Source: Natrinema sp. SYSU A 869 (GTDB taxonomy: Archaea > Halobacteriota > Halobacteria > Halobacteriales > Natrialbaceae). From it: a stretch of DNA of 64,000 bases. Under the pieces are notes generated by a model. That model ran no database searches. It worked only from the letters and a program-made list of their open reading frames with translations, and was not told the DNA's origin. This document shows, piece by piece, positions 17,919 to 26,822 of this stretch. The translations under genes and the position numbers were made by a program. How positions within the stretch are numbered: position 1 is the first letter of the stretch; every line of letters begins with the position of its first letter. The stretch lies in contig NZ_CP082249.1 in the NCBI RefSeq assembly GCF_019879105.1, forward strand, positions 744,001-808,000. Reading direction: 5' to 3'.

Positions 17919-18212
17919 CTACAGCGAGTCCGGCTCGAGGCGACCGATACCGCGCTTGAGGGCGAGAAACGCAGCTATCGCGAACAAACAGTAGCCGGCG
18001 AGCAGTCCCCACGTCGTCGCCGTCGGATTGCCGATCGCGAACTTCGCGACGGTGTTCGCGGGATGCTCCGGCAGCACCGTCGCGACGACCAATGCGCCGA
18101 CGGTCGCCATGGAGTAGAGCAACTGGGCCTGCCGCCGATCGGGAGCCCACAGCGCGACCGCGACGCCGACGGTGACGACGAGCAGTGAGAGCGCGGAAGT
18201 AAAGTCTAACAA
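17919..18212 (-). CDS. Small membrane protein with three hydrophobic segments (putative TTG start)
   Basis: The frame encodes three hydrophobic stretches, LLVVTVGVAVALW, MATVGALVVATVLP and TWGLLAGYCLFAIAAFLAL, and ends RGIGRLEPDSL. GC-rich third positions support coding. No ATG lies at the front; the best start is a TTG at 18212, and the next ATG would remove the first helix. The upstream frame is Arg/Pro-rich and overlaps the divergent SRPBCC gene. Function unknown; similar short membrane proteins occur in haloarchaea. Confidence 0.6.
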   Translation of the reverse strand: MLDFTSALSLLVVTVGVAVALWAPDRRQAQLLYSMATVGALVVATVLPEHPANTVAKFAIGNPTATTWGLLAGYCLFAIAAFLALKRGIGRLEPDSL

Positions 18213-18260
18213 CTCGTGAATATTAGGATAATCTACCGTTCGGCGCCCCGTCCAAACCCC

Positions 18261-18710
18261 ATGGCCGCGGACCGCATAGAACGACGTATGACTCGAGTCC
18301 GGACCGCGCGAACGCCGGACGGCCGTCGCCTTGAGGTCTCGCACGTCCTGTCCGTCCCCGCGGCCGACGCCTGGGACGTCCTCGTCGACACGACTCAGTG
18401 GCCCGAGTGGTCGCCGCTCGTCAACGGCGTCGAGGCGACGGACCGCCGAATTCGGACGGACACGACCGGCCGGATCCGAATCCCCGGTGCCTGGCTGCCG
18501 TTTCGGATCACCGCGTGTACGACACGGCGGTGGACCTGGCGCGTGACGGGGATTCCTGCCGCCGCTCATCGCGTCGACGATCTTGGTTCCGATCGGTGCC
18601 GGATCGCCTTCGAACTCCCGCCTCACGGGACGGGATACGTCCCCGTCTGCCTGCGGGCGCTGGAGAATCTCGAGGCGCTGCTCGCAACGGAGGATGCACC
18701 CGTTCACTAA
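18261..18710 (+). CDS. SRPBCC (polyketide cyclase/START-like) family protein
   Basis: Soluble helix-grip protein of 140-149 residues, depending on whether the ATG at 18261 or 18288 is used. The pattern is SHVLSVPAADAWDVLVDTTQWPEWSPLVNGVEATDRRI, typical of the SRPBCC fold with a hydrophobic ligand cavity. No catalytic residues can be assigned. It lies between two divergently or convergently arranged genes with no clear operon partner. Confidence 0.8.
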   Translation: MAADRIERRMTRVRTARTPDGRRLEVSHVLSVPAADAWDVLVDTTQWPEWSPLVNGVEATDRRIRTDTTGRIRIPGAWLPFRITACTTRRWTWRVTGIPAAAHRVDDLGSDRCRIAFELPPHGTGYVPVCLRALENLEALLATEDAPVH

Positions 18711-18742
18711 GCATGTCTCCAACCCGGGAAAGCGAATCCCTC

Positions 18743-19162
18743 TCAGTAGTAGCCGCCTCCGCCGGAGTCACCGTCACCGCCGCCGAGTGGGTTCTCGATG
18801 GTGGCATCACCGATGCCCACCTTCATGCTCATCCCCGAGAGGTCCGCGTCGCCGTGGACCGTGCAATACACGTCGTACACCCCGCTTTCCTCGAACGTGT
18901 GGGTCGTCTCGCCACCGGCGGCGACCTCGCTGTCTTTCTCCCAGTTCTCCGAGGCTGCGGTGACCGTGTGACCGGTCTCGTCCTCGTTGGTCCAAGTGAT
19001 TGTCGCCCCCGTGTCGGCGCGGACGTTCCGCGGGTCAAACTGGGTATCGACCATCGTCACGTCGGTCGTCTCTTCAACCGACGGACTGCTGCCACCCGTA
19101 CACCCCGCCACCGCCAGCGCCGACATGCATCCCGTGGTTGCGATAAACGTTCGACGGTCCAT
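18743..19162 (-). CDS. Halocyanin-type blue copper lipoprotein
   Basis: Predicted membrane-anchored electron carrier of 139 residues. The N-terminus has a Tat signal (DRRTFIATTG) and a lipobox AVAGC ending at C21. The plastocyanin-like domain shows type-1 copper ligands H65 (TGHTVT), C100 and H103 (VYCTVHG) and a Met at 111 or 113 (SGMSM). A Gly-rich tail follows. It would shuttle electrons at the outer face of the membrane. A second, damaged copy lies just upstream. Confidence 0.92.
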   Translation of the reverse strand: MDRRTFIATTGCMSALAVAGCTGGSSPSVEETTDVTMVDTQFDPRNVRADTGATITWTNEDETGHTVTAASENWEKDSEVAAGGETTHTFEESGVYDVYCTVHGDADLSGMSMKVGIGDATIENPLGGGDGDSGGGGYY

Positions 19163-19246
19163 ACGTCGTAACTGACGGGAGTACGGCCAATAGCTATTCG
19201 GAGATGTCCCCTCGTCTGACTGTTCCGATCCTCGGTACGGTCGGAA

Positions 19247-19852
19247 TCAGGAATCGTCCTCGAGCGCGGTCCGAATCTTCTCGTTCAGCGTGGCGAGCTT
19301 TTCGCGGACCGCCTCGGACTTCTCGGACGGCGGGTCGTTCAGCGCGGGTTGTTGGTCGGGATCAGGGTGGCCGACGATAACACTGCCGATCATCCCGCCG
19401 GTCTCGTGAGGGGTGCAGAAATAGTGGTAGACACCCTCGGTTTCGAACGTGTGATCGAACGCGGCCCCCTGTTCCGAAATGACGCCGCTGTCCCACGCTG
19501 TTGCCTCCTCGGGTGCGAGTTGTGGCTTCCCGTTCGCCGAATGGTAGGCAGTCGCGGAGTGACTCCCGCTCTCGTTGGTCCAGCTGACGCTGCCGCCCCG
19601 TTCGATCCGGACGACGTGTGGGTCGAAGTGATCGCCGTCGTCCATCGAAACCATCGACACGTCTGCGGACTCGACCGGTTCACCGATATCTTCACTATGT
19701 TCGTGATCCCCGTGGCTATCGTCGCCGTGACCACCGTCGTCGTGGCTGTGGTCGTCGTGTGAATCGGAACCGGAACACCCGGCGAGACCGACCGCCGTCG
19801 TTCCGCCAGCCAGTTGCAGCATCCGACGCCGTGAAACCTATTTGTCACTCAT
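19247..19852 (-). pseudogene. Halocyanin-like copper protein with a TAG stop inside its Tat signal
   Basis: From the ATG at 19852 the frame reads MSDK, then a TAG stop (19838-19840), then VSRRRMLQLAGGTTAVGLAGC, which is plainly the rest of a Tat lipoprotein signal. The only later start, ATG 19822, falls after the twin arginines, so a product from it would lack the export signal. The remainder (191 residues from 19822) is intact: a His/Asp-rich segment (residues 20-45), then a cupredoxin domain with a His at 88 or 94, C136, H139 and M144 as copper ligands. It is either a recent nonsense mutation (for example CAG to TAG) or a base error. Confidence 0.8.
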
Positions 19853-20425
19853 AGATTACTGATCTTGCACACCGGCATATTCTAAATCCAATTATCAACT
19901 TGGTCATCTCCGAATCGCAAATTTTGAACACGTCTTACTGGTACTCACAGTGCCCAGTTTGACCCTCGCCGTCTGGAGAGTGAGGACTGATCGCGACGCG
20001 AGCGGCGATGACGACGCATCGTCGGCCGGACTACCCGACTTCGATCTGCGGCGAGCCGGTCGCGTTCGCCGTCGCCACCGGACCCACACTGGCTCCGTTG
20101 GCCCCTGCGGTGTTCGGTCCCACCGGACCTGCTCGATCTCGAGGGCGACGACTATAGTAGCCACTGAAACGATTTACATACTGATCGCAACGCAGTCTGC
20201 GATCAGATGTGCAATGACTTTCAGTGGCTACTATAGCTCGGGGCTCGGCCTCGAGTCTCGGCGGTCGGCCGGTCCGGAAGCGGGCTCGAGTTTCCGTCTC
20301 TCTACTGCTCGTCTTGGAATCGAATATCCGATTAATCCACGGGCCACCGCGCCCGTGGCGGTTCACTCAGGGTACTGCCAGTACTTGTACACTAGGCGGC
20401 TCATTTCGTTCGATCGAGACCCGAT
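19853..20425. other. Long intergenic region containing a MITE
   Basis: About 570 bases without a supported gene. The part before 20151 shows only weak open frames with poor codon character. One minus-strand frame ending at 20031 reads GPVGPNTAGANGASVGPVAT and could be the worn tail of an old gene. The centre holds the palindromic element at 20152-20236. Confidence 0.45.
20152..20236. mobile_element. 85-bp palindromic MITE with 18-bp perfect terminal inverted repeats
   Basis: The ends CTATAGTAGCCACTGAAA and TTTCAGTGGCTACTATAG are perfect inverted copies of 18 bases. Inside is a second inverted pair, CTGATCGCA...TGCGATCAG, around an 8-base centre, so nearly the whole element can fold into one long hairpin. 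There is no coding capacity. This is the form of a miniature inverted-repeat element mobilised in trans by a full-length insertion sequence; no such partner lies in this window, and the ends do not match the IS at 21.6 kb. I see no clear target duplication. Confidence 0.75.
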
Positions 20426-21055
20426 CTACGGCGGCCGCTCGAGCGAAAATCGATCTTCCGTACGCGCGTAGAAACTCCCTGTGAGCCGGCCGACAGCGTC
20501 GATCTCCGCCACGTCGATTGTCCCGTCGGTCGTCACCGAGTCCGCGAGGTGGACGTGGCGAACCTCACCGAGCACGAGCGTCGAGCCGCCGACGTCGACG
20601 AGGTCGTGGAGGGTGCACTCGAAGGCGACCGCCGCGCCCGCGACGCGTGGCGGGTCGACCGCGGTCGAGTCAGCCCGCTCGAGGCCGGCGTGATCGAACT
20701 CACTCTCGTCAACAGGCAGCGTGGCGCTGGTCTCGTTCATCGCTTCGGCGAACTCCTCGGTGACGAGATTGATGACGAACTCGCCGGTGTCGCGGGCGTT
20801 CCGTGGCGTGTCTTTGAGCCCGTCCGTATCGTCGACGGGTGCGAACAGCAGGATCGGCGGCTCGACCGACGCGACGGTGAAGAAACTGTACGGCGCGAGG
20901 TTGTCGACCCCCTCCTCGCTACGCGTGCTCACCCACGCGATCGGCCGCGGAACGACCGCGCTCGAGAGTACCCGATACAGCGAGCTGTCGTGGTCATCGA
21001 CGTCGATCTCGAGGCCTTCGGCTCGCTCGCCGTTCTCGGAACCGTTATCCGTCAT
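20426..21055 (-). CDS. Flavin reductase-like (FMN-binding split-barrel) protein
   Basis: Flavoprotein of about 209 residues of the flavin reductase/flavoredoxin type. The core reads LSSAVVPRPIAWVSTRSEEGVDNLAPYSFFTVASVEPPILLF, followed by DTPRNARDTGEFVINLV, which matches the family's FMN-binding strands. I start at ATG 21055. Such proteins reduce FMN or use bound FMN in reductions. A divergent HxlR regulator sits 136 bases away, a common pairing for redox-responsive control. Confidence 0.88.
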   Translation of the reverse strand: MTDNGSENGERAEGLEIDVDDHDSSLYRVLSSAVVPRPIAWVSTRSEEGVDNLAPYSFFTVASVEPPILLFAPVDDTDGLKDTPRNARDTGEFVINLVTEEFAEAMNETSATLPVDESEFDHAGLERADSTAVDPPRVAGAAVAFECTLHDLVDVGGSTLVLGEVRHVHLADSVTTDGTIDVAEIDAVGRLTGSFYARTEDRFSLERPP

Positions 21056-21190
21056 CAGGGACCCTCCGGCGGTCGATCCACAGCCAGTGCCGTCTCGAGT
21101 ATACGTCCGCAATCGACTAACACGATGTTACCCGGTTCGGATCCGAACTACTAAACCAGTTCGCGACGTAGATTGACGTAGATAGCACCG

Positions 21191-21544
21191 ATGTCATCGC
21201 CCCAGACGAAATCCCGCGAGCAACACGACGACGCCTGTCCCGTCATCGCCTCCCTCGAGCAGATCGGCTCCCAGTGGCGGCTGGCGGTACTCCACGAACT
21301 ACTGGACGGCGAACAGCGGTTCAACGAACTCAAGCGCTCGACCGACGCGAACGCGCGAACCCTCTCGCGCGTGCTCGACGATCTCGGCGAGATGGGCTTC
21401 GTCGAACGCCGCATCGAGGAGGACGCCCCCGTCGCGACCTACTACAGCCTCACCGACAAGGGCGAGTCCCTCGAACCCGTCTTCGGCGAGATCGAGTGCT
21501 GGGCCGGCTCCTGGCTCGAGGACAGTGCACTCGAGGCCGAGTAA
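21191..21544 (+). CDS. HxlR family winged-helix regulator
   Basis: Regulator of 117 residues. The family pattern is clear: CPVIASLEQIGSQWRLAVLHELLDGEQRFNELKRS, then RTLSRVLDDLGEMGFVERR and YYSLTDKGESL. The single Cys at residue 16 is the position that senses thiol stress in several HxlR proteins. It is divergent from the flavin reductase gene, its likely target. The IS element begins 38 bases after its stop. Confidence 0.9.
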   Translation: MSSPQTKSREQHDDACPVIASLEQIGSQWRLAVLHELLDGEQRFNELKRSTDANARTLSRVLDDLGEMGFVERRIEEDAPVATYYSLTDKGESLEPVFGEIECWAGSWLEDSALEAE

Positions 21545-21582
21545 CGGCTCTAGCGGCACGATACGGTTCTATTACTCTTCTC

Positions 21583-22522
21583 GGCTGTGTTGAATCGCTG
21601 TAAGGCGGTGGATTTCACTGTTTGACGGCCTGCTTGATGTTATAGACGACACACATTAAGGCGATTTCACGGAACTCTCGATACCAGGTACGCGCTCGCA
21701 CGGCGTAGCCGAGCGAGCGCTTAACGGCTGAGTTGACAGTTTCGGTCATTGACCGCTGAGCGTACCGATCTTCGTCAATACGGGCGTTATGTGCGTGATC
21801 GTACGGAGCGAAGATCCGGTGTTTGATCAGTGGGCGAATGTCGAGTTCACGCAGTCGTTCTCGGAGTTGTTGCTTGTCATAGCCTTTGTCAGCAGCAAGT
21901 GACCGCAGATCGCCCGCGTTCCGGCGGGCGATCTGCTCGGCGAGGTCTGCGTCGCTTCCTTCTAACGTCGTCGAACAGTGGAGATCAAGAACGGCTTGCG
22001 TTGCTGTATCGACGAGTTTTGTGACTTTGAGCGTTTGAACGCGGTAATTCGTTCGTTGGCAGTAGTGACGGCTCGCTCGATCTCGTTCGTAGAATGTCGC
22101 GTCGATAGCAGCGTGTTCAGATGGATCGTGTAGCTGCGCCGACTGGCGCAGCAACACTCGACAGACGCGCATACTGATCCGGTCGAATACCTTACATAAC
22201 GTGGATGGCGAGGGGAGATCGGCCGCTCTGAGGCCGATCTCCCCGGTTATTTGTGGCATTTCCTTGAGCAAGTCAATCGTCATCCGGTAGGACGTATCGA
22301 GGTAAATCCGCAGACAATGGAGGGAAACAAGTGCATAGTCGGCGAATCCGCCGCCTCCTTCCGGGGCGGCGGATTCGTCTCCATCACCAGTAACGCTTTG
22401 AGCGACCGGAACAACTTCCCCAATGAAGCGGGAGATTTGCGTCATAGACACTCGCAGCCTCCCGCTTCATCACCTTTGATTTAGCGACCTATCCCGCCGC
22501 CATCTAGCGATTCAACACAGCC
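21583..22522 (-). mobile_element. Complete IS5-family insertion sequence, 940 bp
   Basis: The ends are perfect 17-base inverted repeats, GGCTGTGTTGAATCGCT at 21583-21599 and its complement at 22506-22522; the match resumes with GGCGG after four bases. The element is flanked by an exact 8-base target duplication CTCTTCTC (21575-21582 and 22523-22530). One intact transposase lies inside. Intact ends, duplication and gene indicate a recent, probably active copy. The 8-base duplication fits the ISH1-like group of IS5, but the exact name needs ISfinder. Confidence 0.93.
21615..22451 (-). CDS. IS5-family DDE transposase
   Basis: Transposase of 278 residues. A DDE triad is visible at D117 (AAIDATFYERD), D188 (SLAADKGYDKQ) and E237 (RSMTETVNSAVKR), the last with the YREF-like motif nearby (WYREFREIALM). 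The N-terminal part has the DUF4096-like DNA-binding character of the family. It fills most of the element, ending 32 bases from the left end. No frameshift is seen. The start could be either ATG of MSM. Confidence 0.92.
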   Translation of the reverse strand: MSMTQISRFIGEVVPVAQSVTGDGDESAAPEGGGGFADYALVSLHCLRIYLDTSYRMTIDLLKEMPQITGEIGLRAADLPSPSTLCKVFDRISMRVCRVLLRQSAQLHDPSEHAAIDATFYERDRASRHYCQRTNYRVQTLKVTKLVDTATQAVLDLHCSTTLEGSDADLAEQIARRNAGDLRSLAADKGYDKQQLRERLRELDIRPLIKHRIFAPYDHAHNARIDEDRYAQRSMTETVNSAVKRSLGYAVRARTWYREFREIALMCVVYNIKQAVKQ

Positions 22523-22587
22523 CTCTTCTCTCAACTTCACCTACCCAGCGACCGCTCTCAAACCGCCGAGACGGCGTCCCGCGCCGA

Positions 22588-24030
22588 TCAGTACGGCAAC
22601 AGGAACAGGACGACCGCCAGGAACGGGATCAGCGCGAGCAACATCGTGACGGCGTAGCCGAACATCTCTCGTGCCCGGATCTCCGTGATCGCGAGCAGCG
22701 GCAGCGCCCAGAACGGATTCAGCAGGTTGGTGTGTGCGTCCCCGACTGCGTAGGCAATTGTCGCCTGGCCGACCGGCACTCCGACCTCCTGTGCGGCCTC
22801 GAGGACGGGCGGCCCGAGGACGATCCACTCGCCGCCACCGGAGGGAACGAAGAGATTGACGATTGCGGCCGTGAGCCACGCGACCACCGGAAACGTCTCG
22901 GGGGTCGAGATCGCAAGCAGTCCCTCCGCCATCGTTTCCGCCAGTCCGGAGCCGCTCATCATGCCCTGAATCCCCGCGAAGAACGGGAACAGGAGGATAA
23001 TCCCGGCGGCGGCGTCCGCGGCGTCGCCGAACCGGTCGCGGTAGAGTGCCGGGCGGGTATAGATCGCGAGGCCGGCGAACAGGAACCCGAAGTTTAGGAC
23101 GTTCAGATCCAGTGCGTCTAGCCCTCTGGTCGCGAACTCCCAGATGATCACCGCGACGCCGGTCAGCGCGATGACGCCGCCCAGCAGCCGGCTGTTGTCG
23201 ATCCGCTCGGCGGGAACGCGGTCGTCGCTCCGTCGGTCCGCTGTGATCATCTCGTCCGACGCAGTGTCGTCGACGCCGCCGTCGGCCGCCGACTCGAACA
23301 GATCGTCTTCGGGAACGTACTCGGTGATCTCCCTCGAGCGCTCCGCCGAGGGCGTTAACAGGTACAGGACGACCGCGGCGAAGAGAATCGATAGCGCGGT
23401 GAGCGTGAGCGCGTAGCCGCTGAAGACCGTCGCAGCGGTGCTGACGGGGTTGTCGATGACGCCGAGTTCGATGAACTCGTTGCCCGATGTCGCGAGTAGG
23501 AGGGGTGCCGAGCCGGAGAGGCCCCAGTGCCAGGTGAGCCCCAGGCCCATATAGCCCGCCACACAGAGCAGCGGGTAGTGAACCGTGATCCCCTCCCGGT
23601 AAGCAGCCTTGCCCATCTCACGGGCGAAAATCGCGCCGACGACGAGGCTCAGCCCCCAGTGGACCCAGGCCAGCGCCATCGAGACGACGCCGACCAGGAC
23701 GACAGCCTGTTTGCTGGAGTTCGGGATCGCCGCTAGCCGCTGGAGTCCGTCGTTGACCCGCGGGTGATAGGCGATCACGAATCCAGTCATGATGATCAAT
23801 ACCATCTGCATCGCGAAGGTGAGAAACGCCCAGAACCCGTCGTACCAGTGTTGGACCATCTCCGTCGGTCCCTGTCCCTCGACGATCATCCCGACAAGGA
23901 ACACGACATAGGACAGGATAATTGCGAAGAGGAACGGGCTCGGCATCCACCGCTCGACGACGGTCGCGATTCGATTCCCCAGCCGTTCGATAACGTTACC
24001 GGTCGCCGCCGCTCCGTCTGCTTCCCCCAT
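22588..24030 (-). CDS. AtoE-type short-chain fatty acid transporter
   Basis: Membrane carrier of 480 residues with about 12 helices. The family features are visible: WMPSPFLFAIILSYVVFLVGM near the front, LTWHWGLSGSAPLLLATSGN in the middle, NLFVPSGGGEWIVLGPPVLEAA and GDAHTNLLNPFWALPLLAI near the end. It would import short-chain acids such as acetoacetate, butyrate or propionate. An acidic cytoplasmic loop (about 245-285) is a haloarchaeal trait. It is divergent from an MFS gene. The propionyl-CoA carboxylase and thiolase genes later in the window would fit the same substrates. Confidence 0.9.
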   Translation of the reverse strand: MGEADGAAATGNVIERLGNRIATVVERWMPSPFLFAIILSYVVFLVGMIVEGQGPTEMVQHWYDGFWAFLTFAMQMVLIIMTGFVIAYHPRVNDGLQRLAAIPNSSKQAVVLVGVVSMALAWVHWGLSLVVGAIFAREMGKAAYREGITVHYPLLCVAGYMGLGLTWHWGLSGSAPLLLATSGNEFIELGVIDNPVSTAATVFSGYALTLTALSILFAAVVLYLLTPSAERSREITEYVPEDDLFESAADGGVDDTASDEMITADRRSDDRVPAERIDNSRLLGGVIALTGVAVIIWEFATRGLDALDLNVLNFGFLFAGLAIYTRPALYRDRFGDAADAAAGIILLFPFFAGIQGMMSGSGLAETMAEGLLAISTPETFPVVAWLTAAIVNLFVPSGGGEWIVLGPPVLEAAQEVGVPVGQATIAYAVGDAHTNLLNPFWALPLLAITEIRAREMFGYAVTMLLALIPFLAVVLFLLPY

Positions 24031-24071
24031 ACGTGATGCGATAACAAATGCTGTGTTAAACGTTATGTACT

Positions 24072-25379
24072 GTGACCGACGAGTACGACCGAATGCGTCC
24101 CGACAGTGGTTCGGATCGCGCCCGCGACGCGGCCGGGACGATCGACGGACCGGACTCGGCCCGCGACAGCCGCGTCTACCGCGGCTGGTACGTCGTCGCC
24201 GGCGGATTCATCGGTGCGTTCGTCGTTTTCGGCCTCTCCTATGCGTTCGGCGTCTTCCTCGAGCCGATTCAGCGGGACCTTGGGATTTCCCGCTCGGCCG
24301 TCTCTCTGGTCTTCTCCCTGCAGACGGTCGTCATCTACCTCGCCGCGGCGGCCCTGGGCGTCCTCGCAGACCGATTCGGCGTCCAGCGACTGCTGGCCGT
24401 TGGCGCGACGACGCTCGTGGTCGGCGGTCTCTGGACGAGCCAGACGGATTCGTACGTCGGACTCCTGGTCGCCTACGGGGTCCTCACGGCGGTCGGTCTC
24501 GGTGCGATCTACGTCGTCTCCTACGCCACGGTCCCGCGATGGTTCCAGCGTCGTCGCGGCCTCGCGACCGGCATCGCGACCGCTGGTCTCGGTATCGGGA
24601 TGGTCGCGATGTCGCCCGCCGCGAGCGCGCTTATCGGAGTCCTCGAGTGGCGTCTCGCCTTGCTCGCACTCGTCCTTGCTGCAACGGTCGCCGTCGCGAC
24701 CGTGACGCCGCTGTTCGCAGCGGATCCGGTCTCGAGTGGGGCCCAGACGGGCAACGAGTTTCCGGATGGGATGCCGGACCGCGAGCCGACGGAATGGAAG
24801 ACCTATCGACGAGAACTGGCCGCGGTCGCGACCTCGAGAGCGTTCTTGCTGGTGTTTTCGGGCTGGATACTCGTCTACGCGACGCTGTATGCCGTCCTCG
24901 TTCACATCGTCCCCTACGCCGGCGATGTGGGTCTCGGCGGGGGAACCGGCGCGTTTGCGCTCGCCGCGATTGGTGCGACGACGGCAATTGCCCGGATCGG
25001 GATCGGCGGACTCGCCGATCGATTCGGCCGCGTTCGAACGTTCGTCACGTGTTCGGCCGTCATGGGTGCGTCGACACTCTGTCTCCCGCTCGTCGACTCT
25101 GCGGCGGGTCTGTACGGCTTCGCCGTCATCTTCGGGATTGCCTACGGGGGCAACGGAGCCCTGCTCTCGCCGCTAACGGTCGATCTGTTCGGGACAGCGA
25201 ACCCGAACGCGATCTTCGGGCTCGTCTCGGTTTCCTTTGCCGTCTCGGGGCTGCTCGCTCCGTGGGCTGCTGGCCTCACTTACGACCTCGCGGGCACGTA
25301 CACGCCGGCCTTCGTCGGTGCGGGGATCGCCGGTCTCCTCGGTGCGGGATTTGTAGCAGCCGCTGGTACTGAGACGTAA
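24072..25379 (+). CDS. MFS transporter (oxalate/formate antiporter-like)
   Basis: Twelve-helix carrier of 435 residues. Motif-A-like loops are seen after helix 2 (GVLADRFGVQRLLAVG) and helix 8 (GGLADRFGRVRTFV). YRGWYVVAGGFIGAFVVFGLSYAFGVFLEP is the usual opening of the monocarboxylate/OFA subgroup. The frame opens at a GTG (24072); an ATG at 24093 is the alternative, and a TATA-like TTAAACG at about 24056 makes it plausible. The substrate is probably a carboxylate. Confidence 0.87.
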   Translation: MTDEYDRMRPDSGSDRARDAAGTIDGPDSARDSRVYRGWYVVAGGFIGAFVVFGLSYAFGVFLEPIQRDLGISRSAVSLVFSLQTVVIYLAAAALGVLADRFGVQRLLAVGATTLVVGGLWTSQTDSYVGLLVAYGVLTAVGLGAIYVVSYATVPRWFQRRRGLATGIATAGLGIGMVAMSPAASALIGVLEWRLALLALVLAATVAVATVTPLFAADPVSSGAQTGNEFPDGMPDREPTEWKTYRRELAAVATSRAFLLVFSGWILVYATLYAVLVHIVPYAGDVGLGGGTGAFALAAIGATTAIARIGIGGLADRFGRVRTFVTCSAVMGASTLCLPLVDSAAGLYGFAVIFGIAYGGNGALLSPLTVDLFGTANPNAIFGLVSVSFAVSGLLAPWAAGLTYDLAGTYTPAFVGAGIAGLLGAGFVAAAGTET

Positions 25380-25447
25380 CGATCGCTCGAGACGATCGGA
25401 TCGACGGCATCGCTCAGCGAAGCTGGGAGCAGCCGGAAGAAGCGAAC

Positions 25448-25894
25448 TCAGTCATCGATCTCGAGTTCGACCAACTCGAGCGAGCGATCGAGGTGGCAGA
25501 CCTCGTGTGGCGGGTCGCCCATGATCTCCTGGATGCGGTACTCCTCATCGAACTCGACGCCGTCGGGTTCGCAGTACTCGTGGCTGGGACACTCGACGTA
25601 CGGACAGGAGCCGGGGAGGCTCGTCTTGCTGCCGGCGAAGGCTCCCTTCGACGTGATGTTCGCGCGCGTCGTGGCAGGTTCGACTTCGACGGCGCGGACC
25701 CCGCTGTCGTGCATGGCACACTCGAGGGTCTGGGCGTTCTCCCGGATAGACGTGATGCGGTACTTCGTGCCGGGCTGGAGATTGAGACACTGACTGCGAT
25801 AGGGACAGCCGGTACAGGCGTCGGCTTCGCCCTCATAGACGAATTCGGTCCCCGGTTCGGCAAGCCGGGAGCCGATGAGCGTAACGGTCGACAT
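25448..25894 (-). CDS. UPF0179 family protein
   Basis: Archaeal protein of 148 residues with two Cys clusters: C27, C30 and C36 (ACTGCPYRSQC), and C97, C102 and C108 (SCPYVECPSHEYC), plus C59. The spacing suggests zinc or an iron-sulfur cluster. I chose ATG 25894, which gives MSTVTLIGSRLAEPG, the family's opening. Function unknown. Confidence 0.88.
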   Translation of the reverse strand: MSTVTLIGSRLAEPGTEFVYEGEADACTGCPYRSQCLNLQPGTKYRITSIRENAQTLECAMHDSGVRAVEVEPATTRANITSKGAFAGSKTSLPGSCPYVECPSHEYCEPDGVEFDEEYRIQEIMGDPPHEVCHLDRSLELVELEIDD

Positions 25895-26002
25895 AGGATG
25901 TAGTAGTTGCCACTGGCGGTTAAGCGTCACGTCCCGTCGGGCGAACGCAAACCGGGCCGCGAAACCGAGTGTGAGGCCGGCAGGAGATGCAGTCGAACCG
26001 GC

Positions 26003-26434
26003 TCAGTCGTCGGTATCGCTGCCGGTGAGCTCGTCGAGCCGCTCGAAGTACGTCTCCCGGGGGACCTGGTACAGGTCCCGATAGTCGATCTCGCCGCTAT
26101 CGAACTGCCGGGCGAGTTCGACGGTCCGCTCGAGGGCCTCGCCTCGAGACGAGAATCGAAGCGTCTCGTTCAGCGAGACGTCTGGCTCGAGGTAGAGGGT
26201 GACGAACCAGTCCGCGGAATCGGCCGTGTCGGCGGGGTTGACGCCGGGACGGCGGGTTCGCTTGCCGTGGGTGAGATACAGTGTTGGCAGACAGGGGGCG
26301 GGGAAGTCCTCGGCGTTGAACACGTCCGGTCGGTACGCGAGGACGAGACGCCCCTTCTCTCCCTGACTCCAGACGGTCCATGCGTCCGGCAGCCGCGAGC
26401 GGTCCACCTCGCCGTCCGCGTCCGTGTTCGACAT
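26003..26434 (-). CDS. DUF5820-like haloarchaeal protein
   Basis: Acidic soluble protein of 143 residues. Recognisable stretches are LPDAWTVWSQGEKGRLVLAYRPDVFNAEDFPAPCLPTLYLTHG and WFVTLYLEPDVSLNETLRF. It is restricted to haloarchaea as far as I know, and no catalytic motif is seen. The family name is from memory. Confidence 0.75.
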   Translation of the reverse strand: MSNTDADGEVDRSRLPDAWTVWSQGEKGRLVLAYRPDVFNAEDFPAPCLPTLYLTHGKRTRRPGVNPADTADSADWFVTLYLEPDVSLNETLRFSSRGEALERTVELARQFDSGEIDYRDLYQVPRETYFERLDELTGSDTDD

Positions 26435-26822
26435 GACCAGCGATAGGACCCCGCTCCGTAAATCCTCGTCGTCACCGCGGCCGACCCGTCGGCTGCTCGG
26501 TCCAACTGATTCGGCGGCGTCACCGTGTCATCGAATCAGCGCGCGCGAGCCAACGTGGACGCTGCAGGCCGACAACTTATGCCGAAGAGCCCCGAATGTG
26601 GGGTGTGATACCGACCACCAACACAGTATGCTGGCAATATTCTCCTGAAATAAACTCCTGACAAATACCTTTTGGGGCTAAGGCTAAGTAGCTGGATTAC
26701 TCACTCATTAAATACTATCGGTATCCGTTCGCCGGACCAATCCACTCCGCGCTCGTCCCCGGCGCAGCGTTGTCCGAGCCCTGACGAGGCATCGCGCAAC
26801 GTTAAGTGGTGATAGATGACAC
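26435..26822. other. Intergenic region before the PrkA operon
   Basis: This 388-base divergent region has an AT-rich middle (about 26625-26720) with a short direct repeat GGCTAA(G)GGCTAA near 26677-26688. No gene is supported. It presumably contains the promoters of both flanking transcription units; I cannot pick a single convincing TATA box. Confidence 0.45.

Noticed and set aside
19900..20030. Possible gene tail before the MITE
   Set aside because: Only a short Gly/Ala/Pro-rich stretch is visible; too little to call a gene.
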